A stretch of 64,000 nucleotides of DNA from assembly GCF_900100605.1 (NCBI RefSeq), contig NZ_FNCN01000002.1, positions 260,091 through 324,090 on the forward strand, given 5' to 3'. This stretch comes from Sinosporangium album (lineage in GTDB: Bacteria > Actinomycetota > Actinomycetes > Streptosporangiales > Streptosporangiaceae). Under the pieces are notes generated by a model. The model had not been told where the DNA came from and searched no databases. It worked only from the letters and a program-made list of their open reading frames with translations. Below, one piece after another: positions 25,513 through 34,320 of the stretch. How positions within the stretch are numbered: position 1 is the first letter of the stretch; the number at the start of each line of letters is the position of its first letter. The position numbers were made by a program, and so were the translations under genes.

Positions 25513-26490
25513 ATGGTGATCTTTTCCCTCCGCGCACGCGTGGCCGCCGGCGTCGTCTCTTTCGCCGCGGCCTTGGCCATCGCCCCAGCCGTTCCGGCGG
25601 CTTCGGCGGTCTCCGCCGAGCCGGTGGAGATCAGCCTTCCCGGCACCGGAGTGACGCTGTTCGAGAACTCCGCGGACCGTCTGCATGTGACGTCCTACAA
25701 CCTTTCGCGGAACAGGACATATCTCCGGGACAGAAGCCGGGACTCCTTCGCCAGGAAGGCCAACTACTCCGAATACACCGTGTCGCCGGGAGGTGGGCGC
25801 GCGGCCGGGGTGTCGACGTCTTACACCTCCGCCGGATTCGACACGCTCGTGCTCCTCGAACGTGGCACCGGCAAGAGCATGATGATCAACACGGTGCGCA
25901 AACCGCTGACCGCGTCCTATGCCTTCTGGTCGCGCGATGGAAGCAAGATCGCCTTGACCGCCGAGCGGAAGTCCGGCGGCAAGTGGCGCACCGTGGGCTA
26001 CGCGGTGGTCGACGTCGCCGCCCGTGTCAGCCGCTACATCCCCGTGCCCGATGTGGACCCGGCGGGGACGTTCCGGTGGGCCGCCGACAGCACGCATCTG
26101 ATCGTCGAGCACAAGGACGGCGTGCGCTTCCACCGCGCCGGCGACGGGCGGGTCGTCCGCCACATCGCCAAGGTGGGGCCGCCCGCGGGCGGCGAAGAGG
26201 CGCTGTCGCCGTCGGGTCGGCTGCTCACGACGTGGTGCCCGATCCGATACGCGGAGAAGGTGTGCGTGATCGACCGCGCCACCGGGCAGATCAAGAACCG
26301 GGTGCCCACCAAGGCCGAATCGCTCTGGGGCTGGTGGGACGAGTCCCACGTGATCGCCGTGGTGCCGAAGGACGGCGGCTACCAGGCGGTGGTCGGCGAC
26401 CTGCGGGGCAGGACGGTGCGGGTGCTCGCCGAGATCTCCTCCTCCGCCTACCGCACGGACAAGGTCTACCTGAGCTTTACCCGCAAATAG
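25513..26490 (+). CDS. Secreted beta-propeller-like (TolB/WD-type) protein
   Basis: 325 aa. A signal peptide occupies about residues 1-35 (hydrophobic core VAAGVVSFAAALAIAPAVPA, cleavage near ASA). The mature part repeats the pattern of TolB-like propeller blades: YTVSPGGGRAAG, AFWSRDGSKIAL, FRWAADSTHLIVE, ALSPSGRLLTTW, each followed by a short strand pair. No enzyme motif is visible, so a binding or sensing role outside the cell is the best guess. TAGGCT lies 3-8 nt before the ATG, suggesting a leaderless mRNA. Confidence 0.72.
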   Translation: MVIFSLRARVAAGVVSFAAALAIAPAVPAASAVSAEPVEISLPGTGVTLFENSADRLHVTSYNLSRNRTYLRDRSRDSFARKANYSEYTVSPGGGRAAGVSTSYTSAGFDTLVLLERGTGKSMMINTVRKPLTASYAFWSRDGSKIALTAERKSGGKWRTVGYAVVDVAARVSRYIPVPDVDPAGTFRWAADSTHLIVEHKDGVRFHRAGDGRVVRHIAKVGPPAGGEEALSPSGRLLTTWCPIRYAEKVCVIDRATGQIKNRVPTKAESLWGWWDESHVIAVVPKDGGYQAVVGDLRGRTVRVLAEISSSAYRTDKVYLSFTRK

Positions 26491-26501
26491 GTGGGTTCGT
26501 C

Positions 26502-26534
26502 CCCGCGGGATGGGCCCTGATGCCCTCCCGCGGG
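26502..26534. terminator. Hairpin between propeller protein and GroES-like gene
   Basis: 9-bp perfect arms, cccgcggga at 26502-26510 and its complement at 26526-26534, with a 15-nt loop, 12 nt after the stop. Confidence 0.6.
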
Positions 26535-26557
26535 CCGAACATCTCTTGGTTTCGACC

Positions 26558-26563
26558 TAGACT
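26558..26563 (+). promoter_or_regulatory. -10 box TAGACT of a leaderless GroES-like gene
   Basis: TAGACT ends 6 nt before the GTG start at 26570, the spacing expected when transcription begins at the start codon. The same hexamer precedes methionine aminopeptidase in this window. Confidence 0.5.
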
Positions 26564-26569
26564 GCCCAT

Positions 26570-26890
26570 GTGGCAGACGTGAAGTTCGAGATCCAGATGC
26601 TGCATGACCGCGTCATGGTCCGTGCGGAGCAGGATACCGAGGAGCGGCGCAGCACGGCGGGCATCGTCATCCCGGCGACGGTCAAGCTGGCCAACCGCCT
26701 GGTGTGGGGTGAGGTCTGCGGGGTCGGCGCCAGCGCGCGCAGCGTCAAAGTCGGCGACAAGGTGCTGTTCAACCCCGAGGAGCAATACGAGGTCGACGTG
26801 CAGGGGCAGATCTATCTCGTCATGCGCGAGCGGGATCTGCACGCGATCGCGACGACCCACACCGACCACGGCACGGGGCTCTATCTCTGA
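26570..26890 (+). CDS. GroES-like (Cpn10-fold) protein
   Basis: 106 aa. The order of strands matches GroES: MLHDRVMVRAEQDTEERRSTAGIVIP at the N-terminus (compare PLxDRVVVKxxExExxTxGGIVLP), then GEVCGVG and VKVGDKVLFNPEEQYEV. The mobile-loop hydrophobic triad is IVI. It is not next to groEL and is more divergent than the canonical cochaperonin, so it may be an accessory GroES-fold protein and not GroES itself. GTG start, apparently leaderless. Confidence 0.8.
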   Translation: MADVKFEIQMLHDRVMVRAEQDTEERRSTAGIVIPATVKLANRLVWGEVCGVGASARSVKVGDKVLFNPEEQYEVDVQGQIYLVMRERDLHAIATTHTDHGTGLYL

Positions 26891-27466
26891 CGCCGTTCCG
26901 GTGTCACGCGTGCTCTGAAACATGCTCGGGAAGCGTTCTCAAGACGTTGTGAAAACGTTTTGAAGCCGCTCTGAAGCTGCCCTGAAGCGCTCCCCGGCAC
27001 CCCGCGCGCCGCGTCGGTGCCGCGGTGATGCCGCGTCCGTGCAGCGTCCGTGCAGCGTCCGTGCAGCGTCCGTGCCGTATCCGTGCAGCGTCCGCTGCCG
27101 TCCTCGCATGGCGTTCTCGGGTCTCGCTGGGCTATGCATTCGGGCTAACGAAATATTCTTTTTGGTCATTTTGGTGGTGGTGTGAGCCACGTCTTAGGAT
27201 GGGTTCGCGGTGTTTGGTCCGGGCTAGGTGGGGCCCGGATGGGGGGACGGGTAGAGGGCAGGGAAATGCGGAGGGCTTACTGACCGGTAGTCCAGGTGGG
27301 CGTTTCTGATCGCGGCAATGCGGCCTGTCAATTCCGTCACAGTCGACACGTCATCGACAGGGGCGCTGTATATTTCCCCGGTGTTCGCGAAGATTTCTCG
27401 GAGTTTACCCGCGGGTAGGGAGCCGGGACCCGCACGCGGATTATCCAGATGCCAAAGGGGATAGGG
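26891..27466. other. Long intergenic region with a tandem repeat and AT-rich patch
   Basis: About 575 bp without a supportable gene. It holds repeated ctgaag words near 26960-26990, the 11-bp tandem array at 27033-27098, and an AT-rich patch (taacgaaatattctttttgg) at about 27146, which stands out in this GC-rich DNA and could be a promoter for an unseen transcript or the epimerase gene. Confidence 0.5.
27033..27098 (+). repeat. Six tandem copies of an 11-bp repeat (GCGTCCGTGCA)
   Basis: Copies begin at 27033, 27044, 27055, 27066, 27077 and 27088. The first three are identical, the fourth differs in one base, the fifth in two, and the sixth is degenerate. Non-coding, head to tail without spacers. 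Confidence 0.85.
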
Positions 27467-28369
27467 ATGTCGCGGTACCTGCTCTTCGGGGGCACGGGGT
27501 TCATCGGTGAACACGTGCGCGCCGGCCTGACGGCGATCCGGGATGCCGAGGTCGTCGTGGTGTCACGGGAGACGATGAGCCGTACCATGGACCTCTCGTC
27601 GGCGGGCCAGCGCCAGCTGACCGACCTGCTCTACGAGACGGCCCCCGCCGCCATCGTCAACTGCGTCGGCGCGACCACGGGCGACCCGCTGACCATGACC
27701 CAGGCCAACGTCGTGGCCGTGGGACGCCTCCTGACCGCTGTCGCCAGAGCCGCGCCCCGCTCCCGCGTCGTGCACCTCGGCTCCGCCGCCGAATACGGCG
27801 CCGTGCCCGAGGGGCTCCCCATCGACGAGACCGTGGAATGCCACCCGGTCAGCCACTACGGCATGACCAAGCTGGCGGGCACCGAGCTGGTCAGAGCCGC
27901 CGCGGGCGACGGCATGGACGCCGTGTCGCTGCGCGTCTTCAACCCCGTCGGCCCCGGCGCCACGCTCGGCACCCTCGCCGGACGGCTGGTCGCCAGGCTG
28001 AGCGAAGGCGGCGACGTTCGCATCGCCGGACTCCACCACTCCCGCGACTTCGTCGACGTCCGCGACGTGGCCGACGCCGTCGTGGCCGCCGCCACCGTCC
28101 GCGGCGGACTGCCCCCCGTGCTCAACATCGGCAGCGGCCGGGCGACAGCCGTACGCGACCTGGTGGAGAGCCTGGTCGCGATCGCGGCCCCCGACACCCG
28201 CGTCGTGGCCGACGGCGAACCCGACGCCAAGTCGGCAGCCGTCACCTGGCAGTGCGCCGACGTGACCGCCGCCGCCCATACGCTCGGCTGGAAGCCGTCC
28301 CTGGACCTGTCGACGTCCCTCGCCGACCTGTGGGCCGCCCACCTGACCGCGAACGTCACTCCCGGCTGA
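27467..28369 (+). CDS. NAD-dependent epimerase/dehydratase (extended SDR)
   Basis: 300 aa. The Rossmann motif GGTGFIGEHV (TGxxGxxG class) is at the N-terminus and the catalytic YxxxK is in HYGMTKLAG, with the upstream Ser in LGSAAEYG. A substrate-domain motif RDFVDVRDVADAV is typical of sugar-nucleotide epimerases and dehydratases. ATG 27467 follows AAAGGGG; an in-frame ATG at 27449 is less well placed. Likely acts on a nucleotide sugar; no glycosyltransferase cluster is nearby to name the product. Confidence 0.85.
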   Translation: MSRYLLFGGTGFIGEHVRAGLTAIRDAEVVVVSRETMSRTMDLSSAGQRQLTDLLYETAPAAIVNCVGATTGDPLTMTQANVVAVGRLLTAVARAAPRSRVVHLGSAAEYGAVPEGLPIDETVECHPVSHYGMTKLAGTELVRAAAGDGMDAVSLRVFNPVGPGATLGTLAGRLVARLSEGGDVRIAGLHHSRDFVDVRDVADAVVAAATVRGGLPPVLNIGSGRATAVRDLVESLVAIAAPDTRVVADGEPDAKSAAVTWQCADVTAAAHTLGWKPSLDLSTSLADLWAAHLTANVTPG

Positions 28370-28384
28370 CGCCCGAGGCGGCCC

Positions 28385-30784
28385 TCAGGCGGGGGAGCCG
28401 CGGACCTCGACGATCTCGGCCAGGGGGAATTCGAGGTAGTCGCCCGCCTCCTCGCACCACGCGTCGAGCACGGCGCCGGTGAGTTCGCCGTGGCTGACGG
28501 TGGCGGTGACACCGTCGGCCAGCGTGATGGCGGCGCGCACACCGCGGTCGACGACGAAACCGAGCAGAGACTGCTGCGCGGTGGGCAGCCGGGTGGCCAT
28601 GCGGCCGATGACGGCCCACGTGCGCCCGGTGGGGCGGGCCTCGCCGTCGCGGGCGGTGACGAGGCGGCGCGCGTGTTCGCGCGGGTCCGGCGTCGGCTCG
28701 ACCATCGAGTACGGCGGAGCCGGAAGCTCGGCGACCTGCCCGCCGGGCAGCAGGATCAGCGTGCCGCCGCGCCGCGCCTCCACCTGCGCCCGGCGGATCT
28801 GGATCTGCCCGGTGTCCTCGACGGGCATCGGCGCGTAGCCGTTCTCACGGAGAGCGGCCAGGGTGCGGTCGGCCGGGGCGGCGCTCGCGAGCACGGTGGG
28901 GGCCAGCAGGCGCAGGCCGAGCCCGGCGAGGCGCCGGTGAGCGGCGATCTCGGCGAGCAGCACCGGGTCGGCGGCCTGCACGATGCACGCGACGCTCGTG
29001 ACCGTGACCTCGCCGTGCCGCCGCGCCACGTCGCGCACGAGGTAGTCGAGCGGCTGCGGCACCGTGCCGACCTCCGACAGGTCGGACAGCAGGTCTTCGG
29101 CCGTGTGCCCGGCGTCGAGGGCGCGGCGCACGCTCGCGTGGGAGAAACGCCACACCGAGGCCGAGCCGCGCGACTCGCGATCGGCCACCCGGTCGAGGAG
29201 TTCGGCGAGTTCGGGGGCGGGCGGCCCGGTGACGACGGCGGTGAGGTCGGCCCCGAACAGCGCGCTCCGGCGCACGCTCGCCAGCGCCCGCGACGAGCAT
29301 TCGACGAGCGCGGGGTCGAGTTCGACGTCGGGCACCGACTCGTCCTGCTCGTCGCCCGCCTGCTCGCCGAGGCCGGCGAGGGCGCGGCCGAGGTCGGTGA
29401 GCGTGTCCTGGGCGATCAGGCCGAGCAGCCGCGCCTCCTCCATCACGGCCGGGGCGCAGTCGGCCAGCAGCGCGTGGTCGAGCAGCGGCGCCCGCCAGCG
29501 GGTGGAGTGGACGAGCGACGCGCGGTCGGCGACAGCCGTACCGACCGGGAGTGTGGCGAGCACGTCGAACAGCGCGTGGCGCGCCCGGGCGAGCGTCGCG
29601 CCGTCGGGGTCGTCGCCGAGCACCGTGACGTAGCGCCCGTCGACGCGGCGCAGCGACGAGCGGGACATGCGCCACCACGCGGCGAGCAGCACCCGCAGCC
29701 TGGTCGCGGCGTCCGACAGACGCCACCGGTCGAACCGCTCGGTGGGGACGAGCCCGCCGGCCTCCTGGTCGAAGGCCAGCAGCCTCGCGACGGCGCAGAT
29801 CTCCAGCGACACCCGGCTCTCGTCCTCGTCGCACCCGGTCTCCCGGGCCACCCTCCGTATTTCACGCACCCCGACCCCGCCGGTCTTCAGCAGCGGCAGC
29901 GGTGACTTCGCCGTATTGTCCAGCAGCGCCGCGGCGCGTTCGACGGCGTGCGGCGCGGCGAGCGTCATCAGATGGTCGACCGTCTCCGGGTCGACGGGAA
30001 TCGCCGCCACCTCGGGCGCGGCCGGCGTGAACGGCGCGCGGTAACCGGCCCCGCGTACGGCGAGAGCCACCTCCCGCGGCATCTCCGCCACGTCCCAGCT
30101 CGGCCGGAACAGCAGCCCGTGGTCGGCGGCCCACTTCTCCGGGGTGCCGGGCGTGACGAAAAGCCCGCCCTCCACCTCACGCGCGGGACCCTCCCAGGCG
30201 AAACGCCGCGCCAGCGTCGTCGTGCCCTCGGGGCCGTGGTCGAGCAGCCTCGCCACCCTCTCGGGGTCGGCCAGCGCCGCGGCGACCCGCGCCACCGCCA
30301 TCCGTTTCGGCCCCCGAGGCGACAGTCCGAGCCGCAGCGCCAGCTGCTTGAGCGCGTCGGCGCTCATCGTCCACGAATCGAGGTAGCGCGACAGCGGCTC
30401 CCCGAGCCCGCAGGGCGTCGGCCACGAACGGGCCATGCCGTCGGCGAGCCGGACGCGCCCCTCGTCGTCCGGCCAGGCGAGCGCGTGATCGTAGAGCACA
30501 TCCAGCCAGCGGGACACCTGCTCCGCATCGGTGCCGAGGAACTCGGCAAGGTCGGCCGGGGTCGCCCGATCGCCCACCACGAGCCGCGCCTCGACGATCT
30601 CCAGACACGGCAGCGGCAGCGCGAACATCGCCCGCGACACGGCGAAGCCGTTTCCGAGCCGCTGCGCCAACGTGTTCATGCGCCGCGGCCACGGAGGCGC
30701 GAGGGCGTCGGGTCGGTGGGCGAGGACGCGGGCGAGCCTCTCCTCGTCGAGTGTGTTCAGCCAGCCGAGCAGATGATCGTCCAT
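28385..30784 (-). CDS. Helicase-associated XPB/Ssl2 N-terminal-like protein
   Basis: 799 aa. It has the features of the actinobacterial protein usually annotated as helicase-associated or XPB N-terminal domain-containing, which lies apart from the XPB helicase gene. N-terminal helical HTH-like repeats (LAEFLGTDAEQVSRWLDVLYD) are followed by a long variable centre. A C-terminal domain contains GYAPMPVEDTGQIQIRR and PTAQQSLLGFVVDRGVRAAITLADG. There is no Walker motif, so it is not itself a helicase. ATG 30784 follows a GAGAG-type site. It is convergent with the epimerase gene, with 15 bp between them. Confidence 0.75.
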   Translation of the reverse strand: MDDHLLGWLNTLDEERLARVLAHRPDALAPPWPRRMNTLAQRLGNGFAVSRAMFALPLPCLEIVEARLVVGDRATPADLAEFLGTDAEQVSRWLDVLYDHALAWPDDEGRVRLADGMARSWPTPCGLGEPLSRYLDSWTMSADALKQLALRLGLSPRGPKRMAVARVAAALADPERVARLLDHGPEGTTTLARRFAWEGPAREVEGGLFVTPGTPEKWAADHGLLFRPSWDVAEMPREVALAVRGAGYRAPFTPAAPEVAAIPVDPETVDHLMTLAAPHAVERAAALLDNTAKSPLPLLKTGGVGVREIRRVARETGCDEDESRVSLEICAVARLLAFDQEAGGLVPTERFDRWRLSDAATRLRVLLAAWWRMSRSSLRRVDGRYVTVLGDDPDGATLARARHALFDVLATLPVGTAVADRASLVHSTRWRAPLLDHALLADCAPAVMEEARLLGLIAQDTLTDLGRALAGLGEQAGDEQDESVPDVELDPALVECSSRALASVRRSALFGADLTAVVTGPPAPELAELLDRVADRESRGSASVWRFSHASVRRALDAGHTAEDLLSDLSEVGTVPQPLDYLVRDVARRHGEVTVTSVACIVQAADPVLLAEIAAHRRLAGLGLRLLAPTVLASAAPADRTLAALRENGYAPMPVEDTGQIQIRRAQVEARRGGTLILLPGGQVAELPAPPYSMVEPTPDPREHARRLVTARDGEARPTGRTWAVIGRMATRLPTAQQSLLGFVVDRGVRAAITLADGVTATVSHGELTGAVLDAWCEEAGDYLEFPLAEIVEVRGSPA

Positions 30785-31070
30785 CTCAGCTCTCTCAAGG
30801 GGTTGCGCGGCACTCGCCGTGAGCCGTGAGCCGTGAGCATCCACCGTAATGCAGATCACACCGCCTGGTTGGAGACCTTCGCCAAAAGGCGGAACGCTTT
30901 GCGCCGCCGCGAGGTACGCCTGTGATCAGCTGATGTGCGTGTGGTCTGAGCGACCAAAGGGGGCGGGCCCCGCGCGGTGTCCGGGGGGAGGGACGACCGG
31001 AAGGGCCCGCCCGGGCGCCCGGGAGGGGAAAGGCGGCGCCCCTGGAAGAAAGCATGTGAAACCGGTCGCC

Positions 31071-31682
31071 TTAAGCGGCGAGCACGGCCCACACGATCTT
31101 GCCGTATGGCGTGAGCGGGGACCAACCCCACCGGAGGCTGAGCGACTCGACGATGTGGAGTCCGAGGCCGCCGGGGGAGAGTTCGTCGGGGAAGCGCATC
31201 ACGGGGGAGCCGGGGCCGGGGTCGATGAGGGCGCAGGTGACGAGGGGGCCGCGCCGTACGAGGGACAGGCGGATGCAGGGGGCCGTGTCGGCCGCCGGGC
31301 TTGTGCGGTGTGCGGGGCGGCTTGGTGCGCGCCCGTCGCCGGGGTCGTGGTTGAGGCCGTGCCGGAGGGCGTTGGTCGATAGTTCGGAGACGACCAGCTC
31401 CATGCTTTCCGCCAGCTCCGCCATGCCCCAGCCGGCGAGGGTGGTGGTCGTGACGTTGCGGGAGGAGTGTACGGCGTCGGCCTGCGGAGGTAGGACGAAT
31501 GTCGCGCTGGACACGTGTGACGCGGTGCCGAGCAGATCGCGGGCCGGGTCGGGCCACCAGCCGGCGGGCGGCCACCAGTCGTGCGCGCCTCGTCGCGTGT
31601 GGGAGCGCGTCGGCGAGGGGTGGGCGTGCGCGTGGGGTTTGGGACCGCGGGCGAGGGGGGTGGTGCTACAGGCAGAGTGCAC
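31071..31682 (-). CDS. RsbW-like ATP-binding protein (HATPase_c_2)
   Basis: About 203 aa if started at GTG 31682; the start is uncertain (GTG 31514 would give 147 aa, and the frame is open to 31769). The HATPase core is clear: N-box MELVVSELSTNALRHG, G1 LIDPGPGSPV, G2 GGLGLHIVESL. The GHKL fold matches anti-sigma-factor kinases. Its position divergent from an XRE/DUF5753 regulator and DUF397 protein is the standard actinobacterial triplet seen in Streptomyces developmental loci. No sigma factor or anti-anti-sigma gene lies next to it. Confidence 0.8.
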   Translation of the reverse strand: MHSACSTTPLARGPKPHAHAHPSPTRSHTRRGAHDWWPPAGWWPDPARDLLGTASHVSSATFVLPPQADAVHSSRNVTTTTLAGWGMAELAESMELVVSELSTNALRHGLNHDPGDGRAPSRPAHRTSPAADTAPCIRLSLVRRGPLVTCALIDPGPGSPVMRFPDELSPGGLGLHIVESLSLRWGWSPLTPYGKIVWAVLAA

Positions 31683-31866
31683 TAGATCATGATGATGCAA
31701 ACTCGCGTGCAGGTGCAAGGGCGGATGCACGTGCATTCGCTTCATGCAGGCGCTACGGTTACCCCCCATCGGGGCAAACTTAGACGAAAGGGGATCTTGT
31801 CCGCGCGAGGTATTTCTAGGCGCGGAATGACAGACTGTCGATCAGTCAACGACCAAGGAGCAGCAC

Positions 31867-32751
31867 GTGTCCATGGATCCGCCTGGGACAGGTTCCACAG
31901 TTCGGCGCATCATGCTCGGCGCCAGTCTGCGCCGTCTGCGTGAGGATAGAGGACTCACCCGTGAGGTGGCTGGATTTCACATCCGGGCCTCGGAGTCCAA
32001 GATCAGCCGCATGGAGCTGGGACGGGTCGGTTTCAAGACGCGTGATGTCGAAGATCTGCTCACGCTCTACGGAGTGCACGACGACGCCGAACGTCGTGGC
32101 CTGCTGGAGATGGTCAGGGAGGCCAACACCCCCGGGTGGTGGCACAAATTCGGTGACTTCCTCCCCTCATGGTTCACCACCTATGTGGGGCTTGAGGAGG
32201 CCGCCCAGATGATCCGCACCTACGAGGTGCAGTTCATCCCGGGCCTGCTGCAGACCGCCGCCTATGCGCGGACGGTTTTCCGGCTCGGATATCCCGACTC
32301 GCCCAGTGAAGAGGTCGAGCGCCGCGTGCATATGCGCATGCAGCGTCAGGAACGTTTCACCCGCAAGGACGGTCCCCGATTGTGGGCGGTCATCGATGAG
32401 GCGGCACTGCGCCGTCCCATTGGAGGGCGAGAGATCGTGCGCGAGCAGTTGGAGCACTTGCTGGAGGTCGCGACCCTCCCCAACATCACCATCCAGGTGA
32501 TGCCCTTCCGATTCGGTATGCATGCCGCGGAGGGGGGCGCGTTCAGCATTTTGCGGTTTCCTGAGTCCGATTTATCGGACGTCGTTTATGTCGAGCAGCT
32601 CTGGGGTGCCCTCTACCTGGATAAACGTGAGGATGTTGATCCATATCTCACGGCGATGGAACAGCTATGTGTGGAAAGCACCACGCCAGGAGGCACAGCG
32701 GAGCTCATCGGCGGACTTCTCAGAGAGAACTTAGATGGAGCACACCTATAA
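31867..32751 (+). CDS. XRE-family regulator with DUF5753 domain
   Basis: 294 aa. Residues about 12-70 form an XRE helix-turn-helix (LGASLRRLREDRGLTREVA, then SESKISRMELGR). The rest is the DUF5753 domain with its hallmark TYEVQFIPGLLQTAAYAR and FSILRFPESDLSDVVYVEQ. GTG 31867 has AAGGAG 6 nt upstream. Its end overlaps the DUF397 gene by 17 bp, so they are co-translated. Such pairs influence development and antibiotic production in streptomycetes; the target here is unknown. Confidence 0.93.
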   Translation: MSMDPPGTGSTVRRIMLGASLRRLREDRGLTREVAGFHIRASESKISRMELGRVGFKTRDVEDLLTLYGVHDDAERRGLLEMVREANTPGWWHKFGDFLPSWFTTYVGLEEAAQMIRTYEVQFIPGLLQTAAYARTVFRLGYPDSPSEEVERRVHMRMQRQERFTRKDGPRLWAVIDEAALRRPIGGREIVREQLEHLLEVATLPNITIQVMPFRFGMHAAEGGAFSILRFPESDLSDVVYVEQLWGALYLDKREDVDPYLTAMEQLCVESTTPGGTAELIGGLLRENLDGAHL

Positions 32752-32971
32752 CGGCATGCCCGCCAACGAACTCACCAACGTGGCGTGGCGTAAGAGCAGG
32801 CGCAGCAACTCACAGGGCAACTGCGTCGAACTCGCCGAACTGCCTGACGGCGGCGTCGCCGTACGGAACTCTCGGTTTCCGAACGGTCCCGCGCTGATCT
32901 ACACCCGCGATGAGATGCGGGCGCTGGTCCTTGGCGTCAAGGACGGCGAGTTCGACGGCCTGCTCGTCTAG
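32735..32971 (+). CDS. DUF397 protein
   Basis: 78 aa. Hallmark VAWRKSRRSNSQGNCVELAEL and VAVRNSRFPNGPALIYTRDE. DUF397 proteins are small partners encoded after XRE/DUF5753 regulators, as here. A strong hairpin closes the operon 10 nt after the stop. Confidence 0.93.
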   Translation: MEHTYNGMPANELTNVAWRKSRRSNSQGNCVELAELPDGGVAVRNSRFPNGPALIYTRDEMRALVLGVKDGEFDGLLV

Positions 32972-32980
32972 CCGTGTCAC

Positions 32981-33017
32981 CATCCGGCGCACCCGTGGTA
33001 CGGCGGTGCGCCGGATG
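32981..33017 (+). terminator. Hairpin terminator of the XRE-DUF397 operon
   Basis: 13-bp perfect arms (catccggcgcacc at 32981-32993 with 33005-33017) around an 11-nt loop. Confidence 0.75.
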
Positions 33018-33231
33018 CCCCCGGGGCCCGCTTCACGGCGTGGCGCAGCCGTACCGGCGCCTGGGGGCCCAAGTACGCGATATGCGGAGAAAGCAGCGCC
33101 TGGTTCGTGTAACACTGTTTTTACCGGCGGCGACCTGCCTTAACAGGTACGGGCCGCGCGCGTAACCAGGCAGGTCCCGTGCTCGTGCAGAGTCGGATCC
33201 GTCACCGAATCTGTGTGAGGGGGCAACCGCC

Positions 33232-33489
33232 ATGACCGTGCTCGACCAGATGATGCTCTATCCCGTCGCGGACGACGTGCTGCTCGCGCCGGGCGGCCGC
33301 GTGGTGATCCGCACGTACGGCGTGGCACACGAAAACGGCGTTACCTACCGTACGTGGGTGACAGGGGTCCGCGACCACCCCCGCTACTGGCGCTGGGTCG
33401 GCTACGAGGACGCCCGAACCGGCCACCGGCGGGTCCTGGAGTGGCTCACCGGCCGAGGCCCCCAACCGGCGTGCGCGCCTGCGGCCTGA
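33232..33489 (+). CDS. Small conserved-looking hypothetical protein
   Basis: 85 aa, not recognised. ATG 33232 has GAGGGGG about 8 nt upstream. The sequence is rich in aromatic and charged residues (RTYGVAHENGVTYRTWVTG, DHPRYWRWVGYEDART) and looks like a compact beta-rich domain, with no signal peptide or membrane helix. Codon use matches genuine genes here. It lies alone between the DUF397 operon and an SDR gene. Confidence 0.6.
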   Translation: MTVLDQMMLYPVADDVLLAPGGRVVIRTYGVAHENGVTYRTWVTGVRDHPRYWRWVGYEDARTGHRRVLEWLTGRGPQPACAPAA

Positions 33490-33564
33490 CCCACGTCCGA
33501 CCTGCGTCCGACCCGCGCCTGACCTGCGCCGGTCCCGTCCTTCCCACCACTAGTGTGGTGGCCC

Positions 33565-34248
33565 ATGAACGGGCGACCCCTAGCGTTGATCACCGGAGCG
33601 TCCAGTGGCGTGGGCGAGGCCATCGCGCGCGCACTCGCGCCGACGCACGATCTGATCCTCGGCGGACGTGACGCCGATGCCCTGTCGGCCCTCGGCGTCG
33701 AACTGCCCGGGGCGCGTCCCTGGCCGGTCGAGCTGACCGAGGTCGGCGCGCGCGACGTCGCCGGCATCGACCGCCTCGACGTGCTCGTGCACAGCGCGGG
33801 CATCGCCAGACTCGGCGCGATCGAGGGCCTGGCCGCCTCCGTCTGGCGCGAGACCTACGAGGTCAACGTCGTGGCCGTGGCCGAGCTCACCCGGCTTCTG
33901 CTCCCCGCGCTGCGCGCCGCCCAGGGGCACGTCGTGCTGATCAACTCGGGTGCGGGGCTGCGCGCCAACCCCGAGTGGGCGGCGTATGCCGCGAGCAAGT
34001 TCGCCTTGCGCGCCTTCGCCGACGCGCTCCGCCTGGAGGAGGACGAGCACGGTGTGCGCGTGACAAGCGTCTACCCCGGCCGTGTCGACACCCCCATGCA
34101 GCGCACCATCCGCGCTCAGGAAGGCGGAGGCTACAAGCCCGACCTCTATCTGCACGCCGATTCGGTCGCGGGCGCGGTGCGCCAGGCGATCATGGCACCG
34201 CCCGACGCCCACGTCACCGAGATCACCCTGAGGCCCGCCCCCCGGTAG
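33565..34248 (+). CDS. Short-chain dehydrogenase/reductase
   Basis: 227 aa classical SDR: cofactor motif TGASSGVG at the N-terminus, the structural HSAGIA (NNAG-like) motif, catalytic Ser in INSGAG and YxxxK in YAASKFA. ATG 33565 follows TAGTGT by 8 nt, which fits a leaderless transcript. Substrate unknown. The following ~70 bp are a GGGC/GAGC-rich low-complexity stretch before the convergent phosphatase gene. Confidence 0.88.
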   Translation: MNGRPLALITGASSGVGEAIARALAPTHDLILGGRDADALSALGVELPGARPWPVELTEVGARDVAGIDRLDVLVHSAGIARLGAIEGLAASVWRETYEVNVVAVAELTRLLLPALRAAQGHVVLINSGAGLRANPEWAAYAASKFALRAFADALRLEEDEHGVRVTSVYPGRVDTPMQRTIRAQEGGGYKPDLYLHADSVAGAVRQAIMAPPDAHVTEITLRPAPR

Positions 34249-34320
34249 ACCGGGGCCGCAGCGGGGCCGAACGGGAGCGGGACCGGGGCTGAACGGGAGC
34301 CGAGCGGAGCCGGAGCCGGG

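Noticed and set aside
22456-26349. A 1297-codon open frame on the minus strand
   Set aside because: It lies antisense to the kinase, response regulator, SEC-C and propeller genes, is full of His/Arg/Gly/Glu runs typical of high-GC shadow frames, and has no domain or ribosome site.
27033-27098. CRISPR-like array
   Set aside because: Units are 11 bp and contiguous, with no spacers and no cas genes.
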